Below are positions 1-7,527 of a DNA stretch of 53,354 nucleotides, piece after piece. Origin of the DNA: a virus. The notes under the pieces were generated by a model that was not told where the DNA came from, did not search any database, and was given only the letters and a program-made list of their open reading frames with translations. Each line of letters starts with the position of its first letter. Position 1 is the first letter of the stretch. The stretch lies in IMG/VR virus record IMGVR_UViG_3300022752_000098, positions 1-53,354 of that record. The stretch is one strand, 5' to 3'. Both the position numbers and the translations under genes were made by a program.

Positions 1-1
1 T

Positions 2-802
2 TGGTATTCATTGATTTTAAACTCTACAGGCGGATCCAATACTGCTTCTGGTGTATTTTCAATGTACAGTAACACAACTGGTAGTAGCAATACAGCATAC
101 GGTTATCAGTCTTTATATACCAACACTGTAAACGGAAATAACACGGCAATTGGTCGTTCAGCATTACAAAATAGTGATGCGGCTGATAATACGGCGTTGG
201 GACATAGTGCTGGATTAGCTGTTACAAGCGGTCAACAAAATACACTGATTGGTCGAGCCGCGGGAAATTCAGGCACGAACAACCTGACAACTGGCTCCAA
301 CAACATTCTGCTTGGCTATAACTCTGAGGCATCTTCTGCCACAGTCAGCAACGAAGTCACAATCGGTAACACTTCTATTACCAGCACGCGCTTGCGTGGC
401 GTTGTTGAACACAACATGGCTATCTTTGAGCAAGCCACTATTTCCGCAACTGCGGCAACAGGAACAATTGCTTATTACGCCCGTAGCCAATCAGTTCTGT
501 ACTACACATCCAATGCTTCTGCAAACTGGACAGTTAACTTAACTGGTGCATCAGGCGTTACTTTGAACAGCATTATGCAAACAGGTCAATCAATGACTGT
601 TGCGTTCTTGGTTACTCAAGGTTCAACTGCTTATTACAACAGCGCAGTTCAAGTAGATGGGTCTTCTGTTACACCTAAGTGGCAAGGTGGTACTGCACCT
701 AGCGCTGGTAACGCAAGTTCTGTTGATACTTATGTCTATACTGTGATTAAAACTGGTAGTGCGGCATTCACTGTGTTGGCTTCACAAACCAAGTTTGCAT
801 AA
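2..802 (+). CDS. tail fibre protein, C-terminal part (5' end outside window)
   Basis: The frame is open to the left edge, so this is the 3' part of a longer gene. Roughly the first 115 residues are short repeats of the form NTAxGxxSL (SNTASG, NNTAIG, DNTALG), the head-repeat style of trimeric fibres. Residues about 140-263 form a C-terminal domain (YYTSNAS, GQSMT, LVTQGS, KWQGG). The start of that domain is seen again at the end of the cut fibre gene at 52469. The next fibre gene follows 10 nt later. The likely role is a trimeric, receptor-binding distal fibre. The fibre call is inferred from composition and context; an internal Met near nt 60 is unlikely to be the true start. Confidence 0.7.
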   Translation, partial: WYSLILNSTGGSNTASGVFSMYSNTTGSSNTAYGYQSLYTNTVNGNNTAIGRSALQNSDAADNTALGHSAGLAVTSGQQNTLIGRAAGNSGTNNLTTGSNNILLGYNSEASSATVSNEVTIGNTSITSTRLRGVVEHNMAIFEQATISATAATGTIAYYARSQSVLYYTSNASANWTVNLTGASGVTLNSIMQTGQSMTVAFLVTQGSTAYYNSAVQVDGSSVTPKWQGGTAPSAGNASSVDTYVYTVIKTGSAAFTVLASQTKFA

Positions 803-811
803 GGACTGACC

Positions 812-2713
812 ATGCCAATTATCGGTGCTAAAGGTTCCCCATCGTCAGGCGGTTTTGGGCAGTTTGCTCAGAGCGGTGCTGTCAATTACATTGAAGATGT
901 GTTTAGTACATGGCTATATAATGGCAATAGCACATCCCAGACCATCACCAATGGTATTGATTTGACAGGTAAAGGTGGGCTAGTTTGGATTAAGTATCGT
1001 AATTTTGGTGATGACCATGTTTTATTTGATACCGCTAGAGGCGCAACAAATTATCTTATTACAAACACCACAGACCCCCAATCAACAATCGCGCAATCAC
1101 TTACGTCATTTAATTCAACAGGATTTTCTCTTGGTTCGTCATCTCGAGTAAATGGAACTACCACATCTCCAGCAAACTATGTCTCATGGACATTCCGCAA
1201 GCAAGCAAAGTTTTTTGATGTTGTGACTTTTACATCTAATGGTTCTGGTGGAGGAACTTTTTCTCACAACTTGGGTTCTGTTCCCGGATGTGTAATTATG
1301 AAATCAACAGATGTGGCTAGTAGTTGGATAACATATCATCAATCTACTGGAACATCTAAATATTTAGAACTGCAAAGTTCTGCCGCACAACAAAACGCAA
1401 CAAATTGGATTAGCGTAGATAGCACAACCGTAACAGTTGCAAGCGGTTGGCTTGGGGCAAATAGGTCAATAGTTGCCTATCTTTTTGCTTCCAACGCAGG
1501 AGGCTTTGGTCTGACTGGTACAGACAATGTTATTTCGTGTGGGTCGTTTACTACTAACGGCTCTGGAAATGTATCTCAAGTTAGCCTTGGTTACGAGCCT
1601 CAATGGGTTTTATACAAAACAACAGATGTAGCGGACAACTGGCGACTTGTTGATTCAATGCGTGGTATGCCAGTAACCGCACCTACTGGAGAGCCTGTAT
1701 TAAAACCAAATTTGTCTGACGCAGAACAGGCAGATGCTGGTGTTGTTGTTCCCAATGCAACTGGTTTTTCTATCAATGGTGCTTCTCCATCTTTTACATA
1801 CATCTACATAGCCATTCGTAGAGGCCCAATGAAAGTGCCTACGGATGCGACTAAGGTGTTTAAACCAGATTTTCTTTATGGAACAGATACAAATGTTCAA
1901 CGATACTTAGGTTCTGTTGCAGACTTCAACATTGTTGGTTTTAGAAATGGTAGTGCTGGTAATGCTCAACAATTTAGTTCAAGATTAACAGGTGGAAATA
2001 CTTTACAAAGTAGTTCAACTAATGCGGAAGCAGCTAATTCAATAACTTGGGATACAAATTTAGGAAGTAACCCAGGCGCTGGAACTTTAAACACAAATTT
2101 TATTAACTATGCTTTTGCACGAGCGCCCAGCTTCTTTGATGTGGTTTGCTATACAGGGAATGGGACTTATGCCGCCCGGAATCATAATCTTACTGTAGCC
2201 CCAGAACTTTCTATTACAAAACAAAGAGATGGCAGTTTTTTCTATTGGACTGTTATTTATGCAACATCTTCTACGCTGGGTAATTACCTATCTTTAAACA
2301 GAACGGATGCCGCTGGTTTTTTTGGATCAACTGGGTTTACAGCAACTCAATTTGGATTGGCTGATGACACAAATACTAAAACCTACGTTACTTACCTTTT
2401 TGCAACCTGTCCCGGCGTTTCCAAAGTAGGCTCATACACAGGCACAGGCGCAACGCAGACTATTTCTTGTGGCTTCACGGGCGGTGCAAGGTTTGTCCTC
2501 ATCAAGCGCACCGATAGCACAGGCGATTGGTATGTTTGGGACACGGCCCGTGGCATGACAGCAGGTACAGACCCATCACTGTTACTAAACTCTACAGCCG
2601 CTGAAGTAAACGCCAACAGCATCTACACAACAACTGGCGGCTTTCAAATAGTCAGCACAGCGGCTGGCATCAACGCCTCTGGCGGGACATACATTTTCCT
2701 TGCCATTTCTTGA
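812..2713 (+). CDS. large tail fibre / receptor-binding protein with repeated domains
   Basis: This 633-residue protein consists of about three copies of a roughly 200-residue unit, each with an aromatic core such as WIKYRNFGDDHVLFDTARG or IKRTDSTGDWYVWDTARG and an intervening YTGNGT or SYTGTGA strand. From memory this resembles the domain family catalogued as DUF7483, common in uncultured phage tail proteins. It has no catalytic motif that I recognise. It lies between two other fibre genes and a fibre-assembly chaperone, so host-surface recognition is the likely role. The internal repetition suggests growth by tandem duplication. The start ATG at 812 is 10 nt after the preceding stop. Confidence 0.7.
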   Translation: MPIIGAKGSPSSGGFGQFAQSGAVNYIEDVFSTWLYNGNSTSQTITNGIDLTGKGGLVWIKYRNFGDDHVLFDTARGATNYLITNTTDPQSTIAQSLTSFNSTGFSLGSSSRVNGTTTSPANYVSWTFRKQAKFFDVVTFTSNGSGGGTFSHNLGSVPGCVIMKSTDVASSWITYHQSTGTSKYLELQSSAAQQNATNWISVDSTTVTVASGWLGANRSIVAYLFASNAGGFGLTGTDNVISCGSFTTNGSGNVSQVSLGYEPQWVLYKTTDVADNWRLVDSMRGMPVTAPTGEPVLKPNLSDAEQADAGVVVPNATGFSINGASPSFTYIYIAIRRGPMKVPTDATKVFKPDFLYGTDTNVQRYLGSVADFNIVGFRNGSAGNAQQFSSRLTGGNTLQSSSTNAEAANSITWDTNLGSNPGAGTLNTNFINYAFARAPSFFDVVCYTGNGTYAARNHNLTVAPELSITKQRDGSFFYWTVIYATSSTLGNYLSLNRTDAAGFFGSTGFTATQFGLADDTNTKTYVTYLFATCPGVSKVGSYTGTGATQTISCGFTGGARFVLIKRTDSTGDWYVWDTARGMTAGTDPSLLLNSTAAEVNANSIYTTTGGFQIVSTAAGINASGGTYIFLAIS

Positions 2714-2714
2714 T

Positions 2715-3242
2715 ATGACTAAAGACCCGTATCTCAAAGCGTACACGCAACAAAAATCTAACGCTAAACAGCGTGGGGTTGAGTTTGTGTTGACGTTTGA
2801 TGAATGGAAACAAATTTGGCTTTATTCGGGTAAATGGGAACAAAGAGGTCGGGGTGCAGAAAAATACTGTATGTGCCGTGTCGGTGATGCTGGTTGTTAT
2901 CAAGTAGGCAACGTGTTTATTGGTCTTGGCAAACACAATGTTCGTGACGGTAATTTAGGCAAACTTGATAGCAATGAAACCAAACGCAAAAAATCTGAGG
3001 CGTTGCGTGGTATGCCTCACCCTTGGAGTGCTGGTAAAAACAACGCTATGCACAGGCCTGAAGTGAAAGCAAAACTAAGCGCATCAATTAGTGGTTCAAA
3101 ACATTATTCTGCCAAAATGGTTGGAACGCCACATGGCATTTGGGGTTCTGCTGTTGAATGTGCAAAAGCATTGCGTATGCCAGAACCAACAGTAAACTGG
3201 CGTTGTAGGAATCAAAAATTAGGCTTTGCCTACCTTACATAA
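2715..3242 (+). CDS. homing-type endonuclease with NUMOD DNA-binding motifs
   Basis: I start the gene at ATG 2715, just after the stop of the fibre gene, rather than at an upstream TTG (2700) inside it; the product is 175 residues. Residues about 50-76 (YCMCRVGDAGCY, GNVFIGLGKHN) match the core of small phage HNH-like nucleases. Residues about 107-127 (GKNNAMHRPEVKAKLS) look like a NUMOD3 motif. The C-terminus (GIWGSAVECAKAL to GFAYLT) looks like a NUMOD1 helix-turn-helix. Nuclease core plus NUMOD motifs is typical of free-standing homing endonucleases, and the gene sits as an insertion between fibre and chaperone genes. Family assignment is by eye. Confidence 0.6.
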   Translation: MTKDPYLKAYTQQKSNAKQRGVEFVLTFDEWKQIWLYSGKWEQRGRGAEKYCMCRVGDAGCYQVGNVFIGLGKHNVRDGNLGKLDSNETKRKKSEALRGMPHPWSAGKNNAMHRPEVKAKLSASISGSKHYSAKMVGTPHGIWGSAVECAKALRMPEPTVNWRCRNQKLGFAYLT

Positions 3243-3251
3243 AGGAACATC

Positions 3252-3758
3252 ATGCAAGTAAGAATCAGAGAAACAGGCGCAGTCATGTACGAAAGTCAAT
3301 TTCGTGCATACACAAAAGCTAATGGTGGCCCATCATGGGAAACAACAACAACTGAAGTCTTAGAGGCTTTAGGTGCTGATGTAGTCTTGGAAGGCGCACA
3401 AGCAACAGGTGGGACTGTTTATCAATACTCTCAACGTGATGGCGTTGAACAGATTGATGGCAAGTGGTACACAAAGTATATTCTTGGCCCAGTGTTCACA
3501 GACCGCGCCGCATCAGAAGGCCAGCCTGCCCAGACAGCCGCCGAGCAGGAAACTGCTTACAAGGCAATGAAGGACGCAGAGCAAGCTACATCTGTACGCA
3601 ACCAGCGTACCCAACTGCTCAAAGACTGCGACTGGACACAGATTGCCGACAGCACCGCAGATAAAACTGCATGGGCAACATACCGCCAAGCTTTGCGCGA
3701 CATCACCACGCAGGCAGGCTTTCCTTGGACTATCATTTGGCCAACACAACCGGAGTAA
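3252..3758 (+). CDS. phage tail (fibre) assembly chaperone
   Basis: This is a 168-residue protein. Its C-terminal third (LLKDCDWTQ, WATYRQALRDI, GFPWTIIWP) carries the signature of the Phage_tail_APC family of tail assembly chaperones. The N-terminal half is probably specific to the partner fibre. It lies directly downstream of the fibre cluster, as expected for a chaperone that folds or trimerises fibres and is absent from the virion. It has a clear AAGGA ribosome site before ATG 3252. The family signature is strong; the identity of the partner fibre is inferred from position. Confidence 0.75.
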   Translation: MQVRIRETGAVMYESQFRAYTKANGGPSWETTTTEVLEALGADVVLEGAQATGGTVYQYSQRDGVEQIDGKWYTKYILGPVFTDRAASEGQPAQTAAEQETAYKAMKDAEQATSVRNQRTQLLKDCDWTQIADSTADKTAWATYRQALRDITTQAGFPWTIIWPTQPE

Positions 3759-3761
3759 ATC

Positions 3762-3971
3762 ATGGATACACAAACACCAGAGCAAATTGCTCGACACTAC
3801 AGTGCCGCAATGGACAGCGTTAACCTCATCAACGGCGGCAAGCCTGAGCACATGAGCGACATAGACTGGGCCGATTGCTTGCGCCGCAACAAAGAGCATT
3901 TGAACATCATGTTGGCTAAAGACTTTTGGACGACGGAAGACTTGACACCACTTCGTAACGCCTCGGTATAA
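3762..3971 (+). CDS. small conserved phage protein
   Basis: A 69-residue acidic protein starting IARHYSAAMDSVNLI and ending WTTEDLTPL. I recall similar proteins next to fibre chaperones in uncultured phages, but no function is known to me. There is no membrane segment or metal site. It begins 4 nt after the chaperone gene, so it belongs to the same operon. Confidence 0.55.
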   Translation: MDTQTPEQIARHYSAAMDSVNLINGGKPEHMSDIDWADCLRRNKEHLNIMLAKDFWTTEDLTPLRNASV

Positions 3972-3979
3972 GGAAAAAC

Positions 3980-4135
3980 ATGAAATTGCACATTGACATT
4001 GAAGTTGTAAACCAAGTTCTTGGCTACCTTGGCACACGCCCCTATCAAGAAGTTTATGGGTTAATCCAAGCGATTCAAGAAGCCGCAAAACCACCAGAGG
4101 TTCCAAAGGTTGAAGATGGAACAAGTGGAGACTAA
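3980..4135 (+). CDS. very small hypothetical protein
   Basis: A 51-residue reading frame (MKLHIDIEVVNQVLGYL to EDGTSGD) with AAGGA upstream of its ATG. It fills the gap between neighbours and overlaps the next gene by 20 nt. It is hydrophilic with one short helix and no recognisable domain. It is supported by position and ribosome site only. Confidence 0.5.
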   Translation: MKLHIDIEVVNQVLGYLGTRPYQEVYGLIQAIQEAAKPPEVPKVEDGTSGD

Positions 4136-4310
4136 GCTTGCTGTGCATGAAGCCATCTGCTCAGAGCGCTACAACAGCATAGACCGCTCTTTGCGCGATG
4201 GGGACAAGCGCATGACCAAGATCGAATACCTCTTGTATGGGGTGATCGTCTGCGTGTTGTTTGGCCCCGGCGTCGCGGGCGAGTTCGTCAAAAAGCTTTT
4301 GGGGCTATAG
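4116..4310 (+). CDS. small membrane protein of the lysis region
   Basis: A 64-residue product from ATG 4116; an upstream TTG at 4110 is less likely. An N-terminal charged helix (VETKLAVHEAICSERY) is followed by one membrane segment near the C-terminus (YGVIVCVLFGPGVAGEF). This topology is often seen beside phage holins. It may be a holin regulator or spanin-like part, but that is inferred from its place directly before the holin group. Confidence 0.5.
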   Translation: MEQVETKLAVHEAICSERYNSIDRSLRDGDKRMTKIEYLLYGVIVCVLFGPGVAGEFVKKLLGL

Positions 4311-4311
4311 C

Positions 4312-4404
4312 ATGAGGGATTGGGTCGAAGCATTCATTGCGGCGACTCTTTTAATTGCGTTTGTCATCTATGGCACGTACATAATTGCATGGAGTTGGAG
4401 TTGA
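4312..4404 (+). CDS. 30-residue single-pass membrane peptide
   Basis: ATG 4312 follows the preceding stop by one base. The product is MRDWVEAF, then a strongly hydrophobic stretch, then the end IIAWSWS. It is almost entirely one transmembrane helix and lies in the lysis cassette. It could be a pinholin-like or antiholin peptide. It is too short for family recognition, but I recall near-identical peptides in related phages. Function is inferred from location. Confidence 0.5.
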   Translation: MRDWVEAFIAATLLIAFVIYGTYIIAWSWS

Positions 4405-4405
4405 T

Positions 4406-4675
4406 ATGAATTGGTCAGACGCACTCAAAGCAGTAATACCTATCGTTGTCATGTCGTTGGCGTGGCTACTGGGGCAGGTCAACTCTTTCTCTGAGCGCCT
4501 GACTAAGATTGAAGGCCAGATGCCTGCTTTGATTACCAAAGAAGGCGTACCTACGGACAGCCCTATCAGCGCCGAGCGTCGCGCCATTATGAAAGAGCAA
4601 TTGATGAACCACATCAACGAGTTGCAAGTCAAAGTTCGCTTGCTTGAAGAACGTGAAAAGTTAGGGAAAAAATAA
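4406..4675 (+). CDS. membrane-anchored coiled-coil lysis protein (possible i-spanin)
   Basis: I choose ATG 4406, one base after the previous stop, over an upstream TTG at 4385; the product is 89 residues. Residues 8-25 (KAVIPIVVMSLAWLLGQV) form an N-terminal membrane anchor. The rest is charged and helical, with a coiled coil at the end (NELQVKVRLLEEREKLGKK). This fits an inner-membrane spanin or a holin partner. No lipoprotein partner with a lipobox was seen nearby. Its stop overlaps the holin start (TAATG). Confidence 0.45.
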   Translation: MNWSDALKAVIPIVVMSLAWLLGQVNSFSERLTKIEGQMPALITKEGVPTDSPISAERRAIMKEQLMNHINELQVKVRLLEEREKLGKK

Positions 4676-5169
4676 TGTTTGAAATCCTATCTGGCGGTAT
4701 TCTGGGATCTGTGTTTGGCGGTCTGTTCCGCCTTGCGCCCGAGGTACTAAAGTTCTTTGATAAGAAAAATGAACGTGCCCATGAGCTATTGATGTTCTCC
4801 CGCCAGTGCGAACTGGAGCAACTGCGTGGCCAGATGAAGTTAGCTGAGATTGGCGCTCAACGTGAAGCCGCTATTGACGTAGGTGTCATGGATGCGTTCA
4901 ACAACGCCATCACTCAGCAGGCCGAGATGGTCAAAGCCGCAGGCGGTTGGGTTGCTAGTCTGTCAGCATCTGTGCGTCCAGTGGTCACATATTGGGTGCT
5001 GTTTGTCTGGTCGTTTATTCACGTATGGTTTGCATGGAACGCATGGCTTGCTGGTGCGCCAGCAGTAGAAGTGTTTAAAACCATGATGACACCTGACTTC
5101 TCCGCCTTGTTGTCTGGGACAATTAACTATTGGTTCCTCGATAGAACTCTGAAGCAACGTGGGTTATGA
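4675..5169 (+). CDS. holin, GTA-type three-helix family
   Basis: A 164-residue protein with an N-terminal hydrophobic Gly-rich segment (GGILGSVFGGLF), an amphipathic charged middle, and two strong membrane segments (about residues 103-128 and 142-157, including VTYWVLFVWSFIHVWFAW and TINYWFLDRTLK). This is the pattern of the holins of three transmembrane segments first known from gene-transfer-agent release. It overlaps the endolysin start by four bases (ATGA), which suggests translational coupling. It would form inner-membrane holes that let the endolysin reach the cell wall. Confidence 0.8.
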   Translation: MFEILSGGILGSVFGGLFRLAPEVLKFFDKKNERAHELLMFSRQCELEQLRGQMKLAEIGAQREAAIDVGVMDAFNNAITQQAEMVKAAGGWVASLSASVRPVVTYWVLFVWSFIHVWFAWNAWLAGAPAVEVFKTMMTPDFSALLSGTINYWFLDRTLKQRGL

Positions 5170-5606
5170 ACTTAGAGATAGCCTCAGCGCTGTGTCGCCA
5201 GTTCGAGGGCTACAAGGCTAAACCGTATTTGTGTCCTGCGGGTATTGCTACGATTGGCTATGGTTCTACCTACTACCACGATGGTCGTAAGGTAACCCTT
5301 GAAGACCCACCGATGGATGAGCCTATGGCTAGAGCGCTTTTGATGGTGGAGCTAGAGCATACGTACTTGCAGGGAGTCCTGCGGAACTGCCCCATCTTGG
5401 CAACTGACGAGCGCAAGTGCAACGCAATTGTGGACTTCTGCTACAACCTTGGCACTGGAAGACTCCAGACCTCCACCCTAAAGCGCAAGATCAACGCTCA
5501 AGACTGGGATGGGGCTAAGGAAGAGCTTATGAAGTGGAACAAAGGCGGCGGTAAGGTTCTGGCTGGTCTAACCAAGCGCAGAACGGCTGAATGCGCCTTG
5601 TTTTAA
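5166..5606 (+). CDS. endolysin, GH24 lysozyme
   Basis: A 146-residue lysozyme of the T4/lambdoid GH24 family, which hydrolyses the glycan strands of peptidoglycan. The catalytic pattern E-x8-C-x5-T is intact: E14 in QFEGY, C23 in LCPAG and T29 in ATIGYGS. The conserved end of the fold (FCYNLGTG, WNKGGGKVLAGLTKRR) is also present. There is no signal peptide or SAR segment, so export depends on the holin that overlaps its start. Length is normal for the family. Confidence 0.93.
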   Translation: MNLEIASALCRQFEGYKAKPYLCPAGIATIGYGSTYYHDGRKVTLEDPPMDEPMARALLMVELEHTYLQGVLRNCPILATDERKCNAIVDFCYNLGTGRLQTSTLKRKINAQDWDGAKEELMKWNKGGGKVLAGLTKRRTAECALF

Positions 5607-5629
5607 ATTAAAAGGCATATTAAAATGCC
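5599..5629 (+). promoter_or_regulatory. weak promoter candidate / small hairpin before the virion operon
   Basis: In the 47-nt gap after the endolysin there is TTGTTT (5599-5604), an AT-rich spacer and a TATTAAAAT -10-like stretch. The stretch overlaps a 5-bp hairpin GGCAT/ATGCC (5614-5618 with 5625-5629). This is the only visible start signal for the long structural operon that follows. Evidence is weak. Confidence 0.25.
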
Positions 5630-5653
5630 ACAACGAATCTACGAGGTGAACGC

Positions 5654-6289
5654 ATGGCGACTGCAAGTGTTATGACCTATGACAGTTTGGTCGAGAACAT
5701 CCAGTCCTATCTGGAGCGTAATGACGCCTCCACGTTGGACAAGATCCCCCTGTTTATCATGCTAGCTGAGCAGGTTATAGCCTCTCAGATCAAGTTTTTG
5801 GGCAATTTGACGGTTAACACCAGCACAATGACTGCTGGGGCTAACGTGATTGACAAGCCTGCTCGTTGGCACAAAACCGTCTCTATGAACATCACTGTAG
5901 CTGGTGAGCGCCAGCCAGTCTTTAACCGCAGGTATGAATACCTTCGTGAATACTGGCCAGACCCTGCCGCTACGGACATCCCTAAGTTTTACTGCGACTA
6001 CGACTACACCCACTGGATGGTGGCGCCTACGCCTGCCTCGGCTTACAATTTTGAGGTTTTGTATTACGAGCGCGTTCAACCTTTGGACAGCTCTAATCAG
6101 ACCAACTGGTTCACAATTTATGCGCCTCAAGCCCTGCTGTACGGCTCTTTGCTTCAGGCTATGCCATTCCTCAAGAACGATGAACGAGTACCTATGTGGC
6201 AGGCTCAGTACAAGCTAATCATGGACGTTTTAACAGCAGAAGACAAGTTGCGTCTTGCAGACCGTCAAGCAATCGCTAACGACAGCTAA
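5654..6289 (+). CDS. phage adaptor (head-tail connector) protein
   Basis: A 211-residue protein starting MTYDSLVENIQSYLERND, with the blocks LFIMLAEQVIA, KPARWHKTVS, YEYLREYWPDP and APQALLYGSLLQAMPFLKNDERV. From memory this is the pattern of proteins annotated as phage adaptor in marine and freshwater podoviruses, which form the ring below the portal. It has a good ribosome site (GAGGTGA). A second, unrelated-looking connector candidate lies at 48712. Confidence 0.65.
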   Translation: MATASVMTYDSLVENIQSYLERNDASTLDKIPLFIMLAEQVIASQIKFLGNLTVNTSTMTAGANVIDKPARWHKTVSMNITVAGERQPVFNRRYEYLREYWPDPAATDIPKFYCDYDYTHWMVAPTPASAYNFEVLYYERVQPLDSSNQTNWFTIYAPQALLYGSLLQAMPFLKNDERVPMWQAQYKLIMDVLTAEDKLRLADRQAIANDS

Positions 6290-6297
6290 GGATTAAC

Positions 6298-7527
6298 ATG
6301 AGCTACAACTCACCATTCACAGGTAACGTCATTCAACCGACGGACGTCTCTTATCGTTCTGTTACGCTGAGTGCTAACACCCAATTACAGTGGCCTATCA
6401 ACGGCAACGCCACAGATGACTATGCGGCTAGGATCATGGACGTTACCGCATCCGCGGCCAGCCTTAGCCTGTACATGCCTCCAGCGAACCAAGCCTCTGT
6501 AGGTCAAGATGCCTTGATTCGTAACGTTGGGTCTAACACTTTTACGGTCAAAGATTACGCTGGCGCAAATACGATAATCTCTATCGCCGCAGGTCAGTCT
6601 AAGTACGTTTACATCACAGCCAACCCAACAGTTACAGGGACGTGGGGCAATATTGCTTTTGGCACTGGAACTTCTTCTGCTGATGCCGCGACGTTGGCAG
6701 GCTTCGGATTGGTTGCAAGCGGTACAACACTGAACCAAAGCCACCCAGCTCAATCAATCGTGACTGGTGGAGTTTTTGCTACTACAGATAGAGCCCAGAC
6801 ATTGGTTTGGTCTGGTGGTGCTGGTACTTACACGCTCCCATCTACATCTACCCTTGGCAATAATTGGTTTGTGCTGTTTAAGAACAGCGGTACAGGTTCA
6901 ATGGTGATTTCAGCGGGTGACAACATTGACGGGGCGTCTACCAAGACGTTTGCCCCAACAGAGTCAGCATTTATTGTATGTACAGGTACAACCTACATTA
7001 CTGTGGGCTACGGTGTCAGCTCACAGTTTTTCTACACTTCATTGATTAAAGCTGTAACAACTGGTTCTTACACACTAAGTGCTAGTGAGGCGTCTAACAC
7101 CATTCAGACGTACACAGGGACGCTTACAGGCAACGTGACAGTGGTTTATCCACCTGTGGTGAACTTGTATGTGATCAAGAACTCCGTGACCGCTGGCGGC
7201 TATACGCTGACCGTAGGAACTGGTTCTGGAACATCTGTGGTTATTCCTTCTGGTCAGCAGGTGACTTTGGCTTGCGATGGTACTAACTTTTTTAACGCCA
7301 ATACATCACAAGCTGGATCAATTCTCACTGTCTCATTGTCTGATGGCACTGTCAGTGCACCTTCATTAAGCTTTGCAAGTGAGACAAACACTGGTGTTTA
7401 TCGTGCTGGAGCTGGACAATTTAACACCGCTATTTTGGGTGTTGTGAGATCTACATTGTCTGCAACAGGTTTGGCGATTGCTGGTACTGGTAACTTCACG
7501 GGTGGCGTTGCTGGGGGCACGTTCTAA
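6298..7527 (+). CDS. tail fibre-like structural protein
   Basis: A 409-residue beta-rich protein dominated by Gly, Thr, Ser and Ala. The N-terminal block (residues about 1-110: LSANTQLQWPINGN, IRNVGSNTFTVKDYAG) resembles virion-anchoring domains. The C-terminus (SLSFASETNTGVYRAGAG, ATGLAIAGTGNF, GGTF) is the typical end of fibre proteins that hand over to a chaperone or tip. It ends in a TAATG overlap with the next gene. The fibre at 50643 ends in a similar GGTF. A receptor-facing or spike role is inferred. Confidence 0.6.
   Translation: MSYNSPFTGNVIQPTDVSYRSVTLSANTQLQWPINGNATDDYAARIMDVTASAASLSLYMPPANQASVGQDALIRNVGSNTFTVKDYAGANTIISIAAGQSKYVYITANPTVTGTWGNIAFGTGTSSADAATLAGFGLVASGTTLNQSHPAQSIVTGGVFATTDRAQTLVWSGGAGTYTLPSTSTLGNNWFVLFKNSGTGSMVISAGDNIDGASTKTFAPTESAFIVCTGTTYITVGYGVSSQFFYTSLIKAVTTGSYTLSASEASNTIQTYTGTLTGNVTVVYPPVVNLYVIKNSVTAGGYTLTVGTGSGTSVVIPSGQQVTLACDGTNFFNANTSQAGSILTVSLSDGTVSAPSLSFASETNTGVYRAGAGQFNTAILGVVRSTLSATGLAIAGTGNFTGGVAGGTF

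Noticed and set aside
3513-4148. 211-codon minus-strand frame
   Set aside because: It lies opposite four small, tightly spaced + strand genes with good starts; its product is Cys/Leu/Val-rich shadow sequence.
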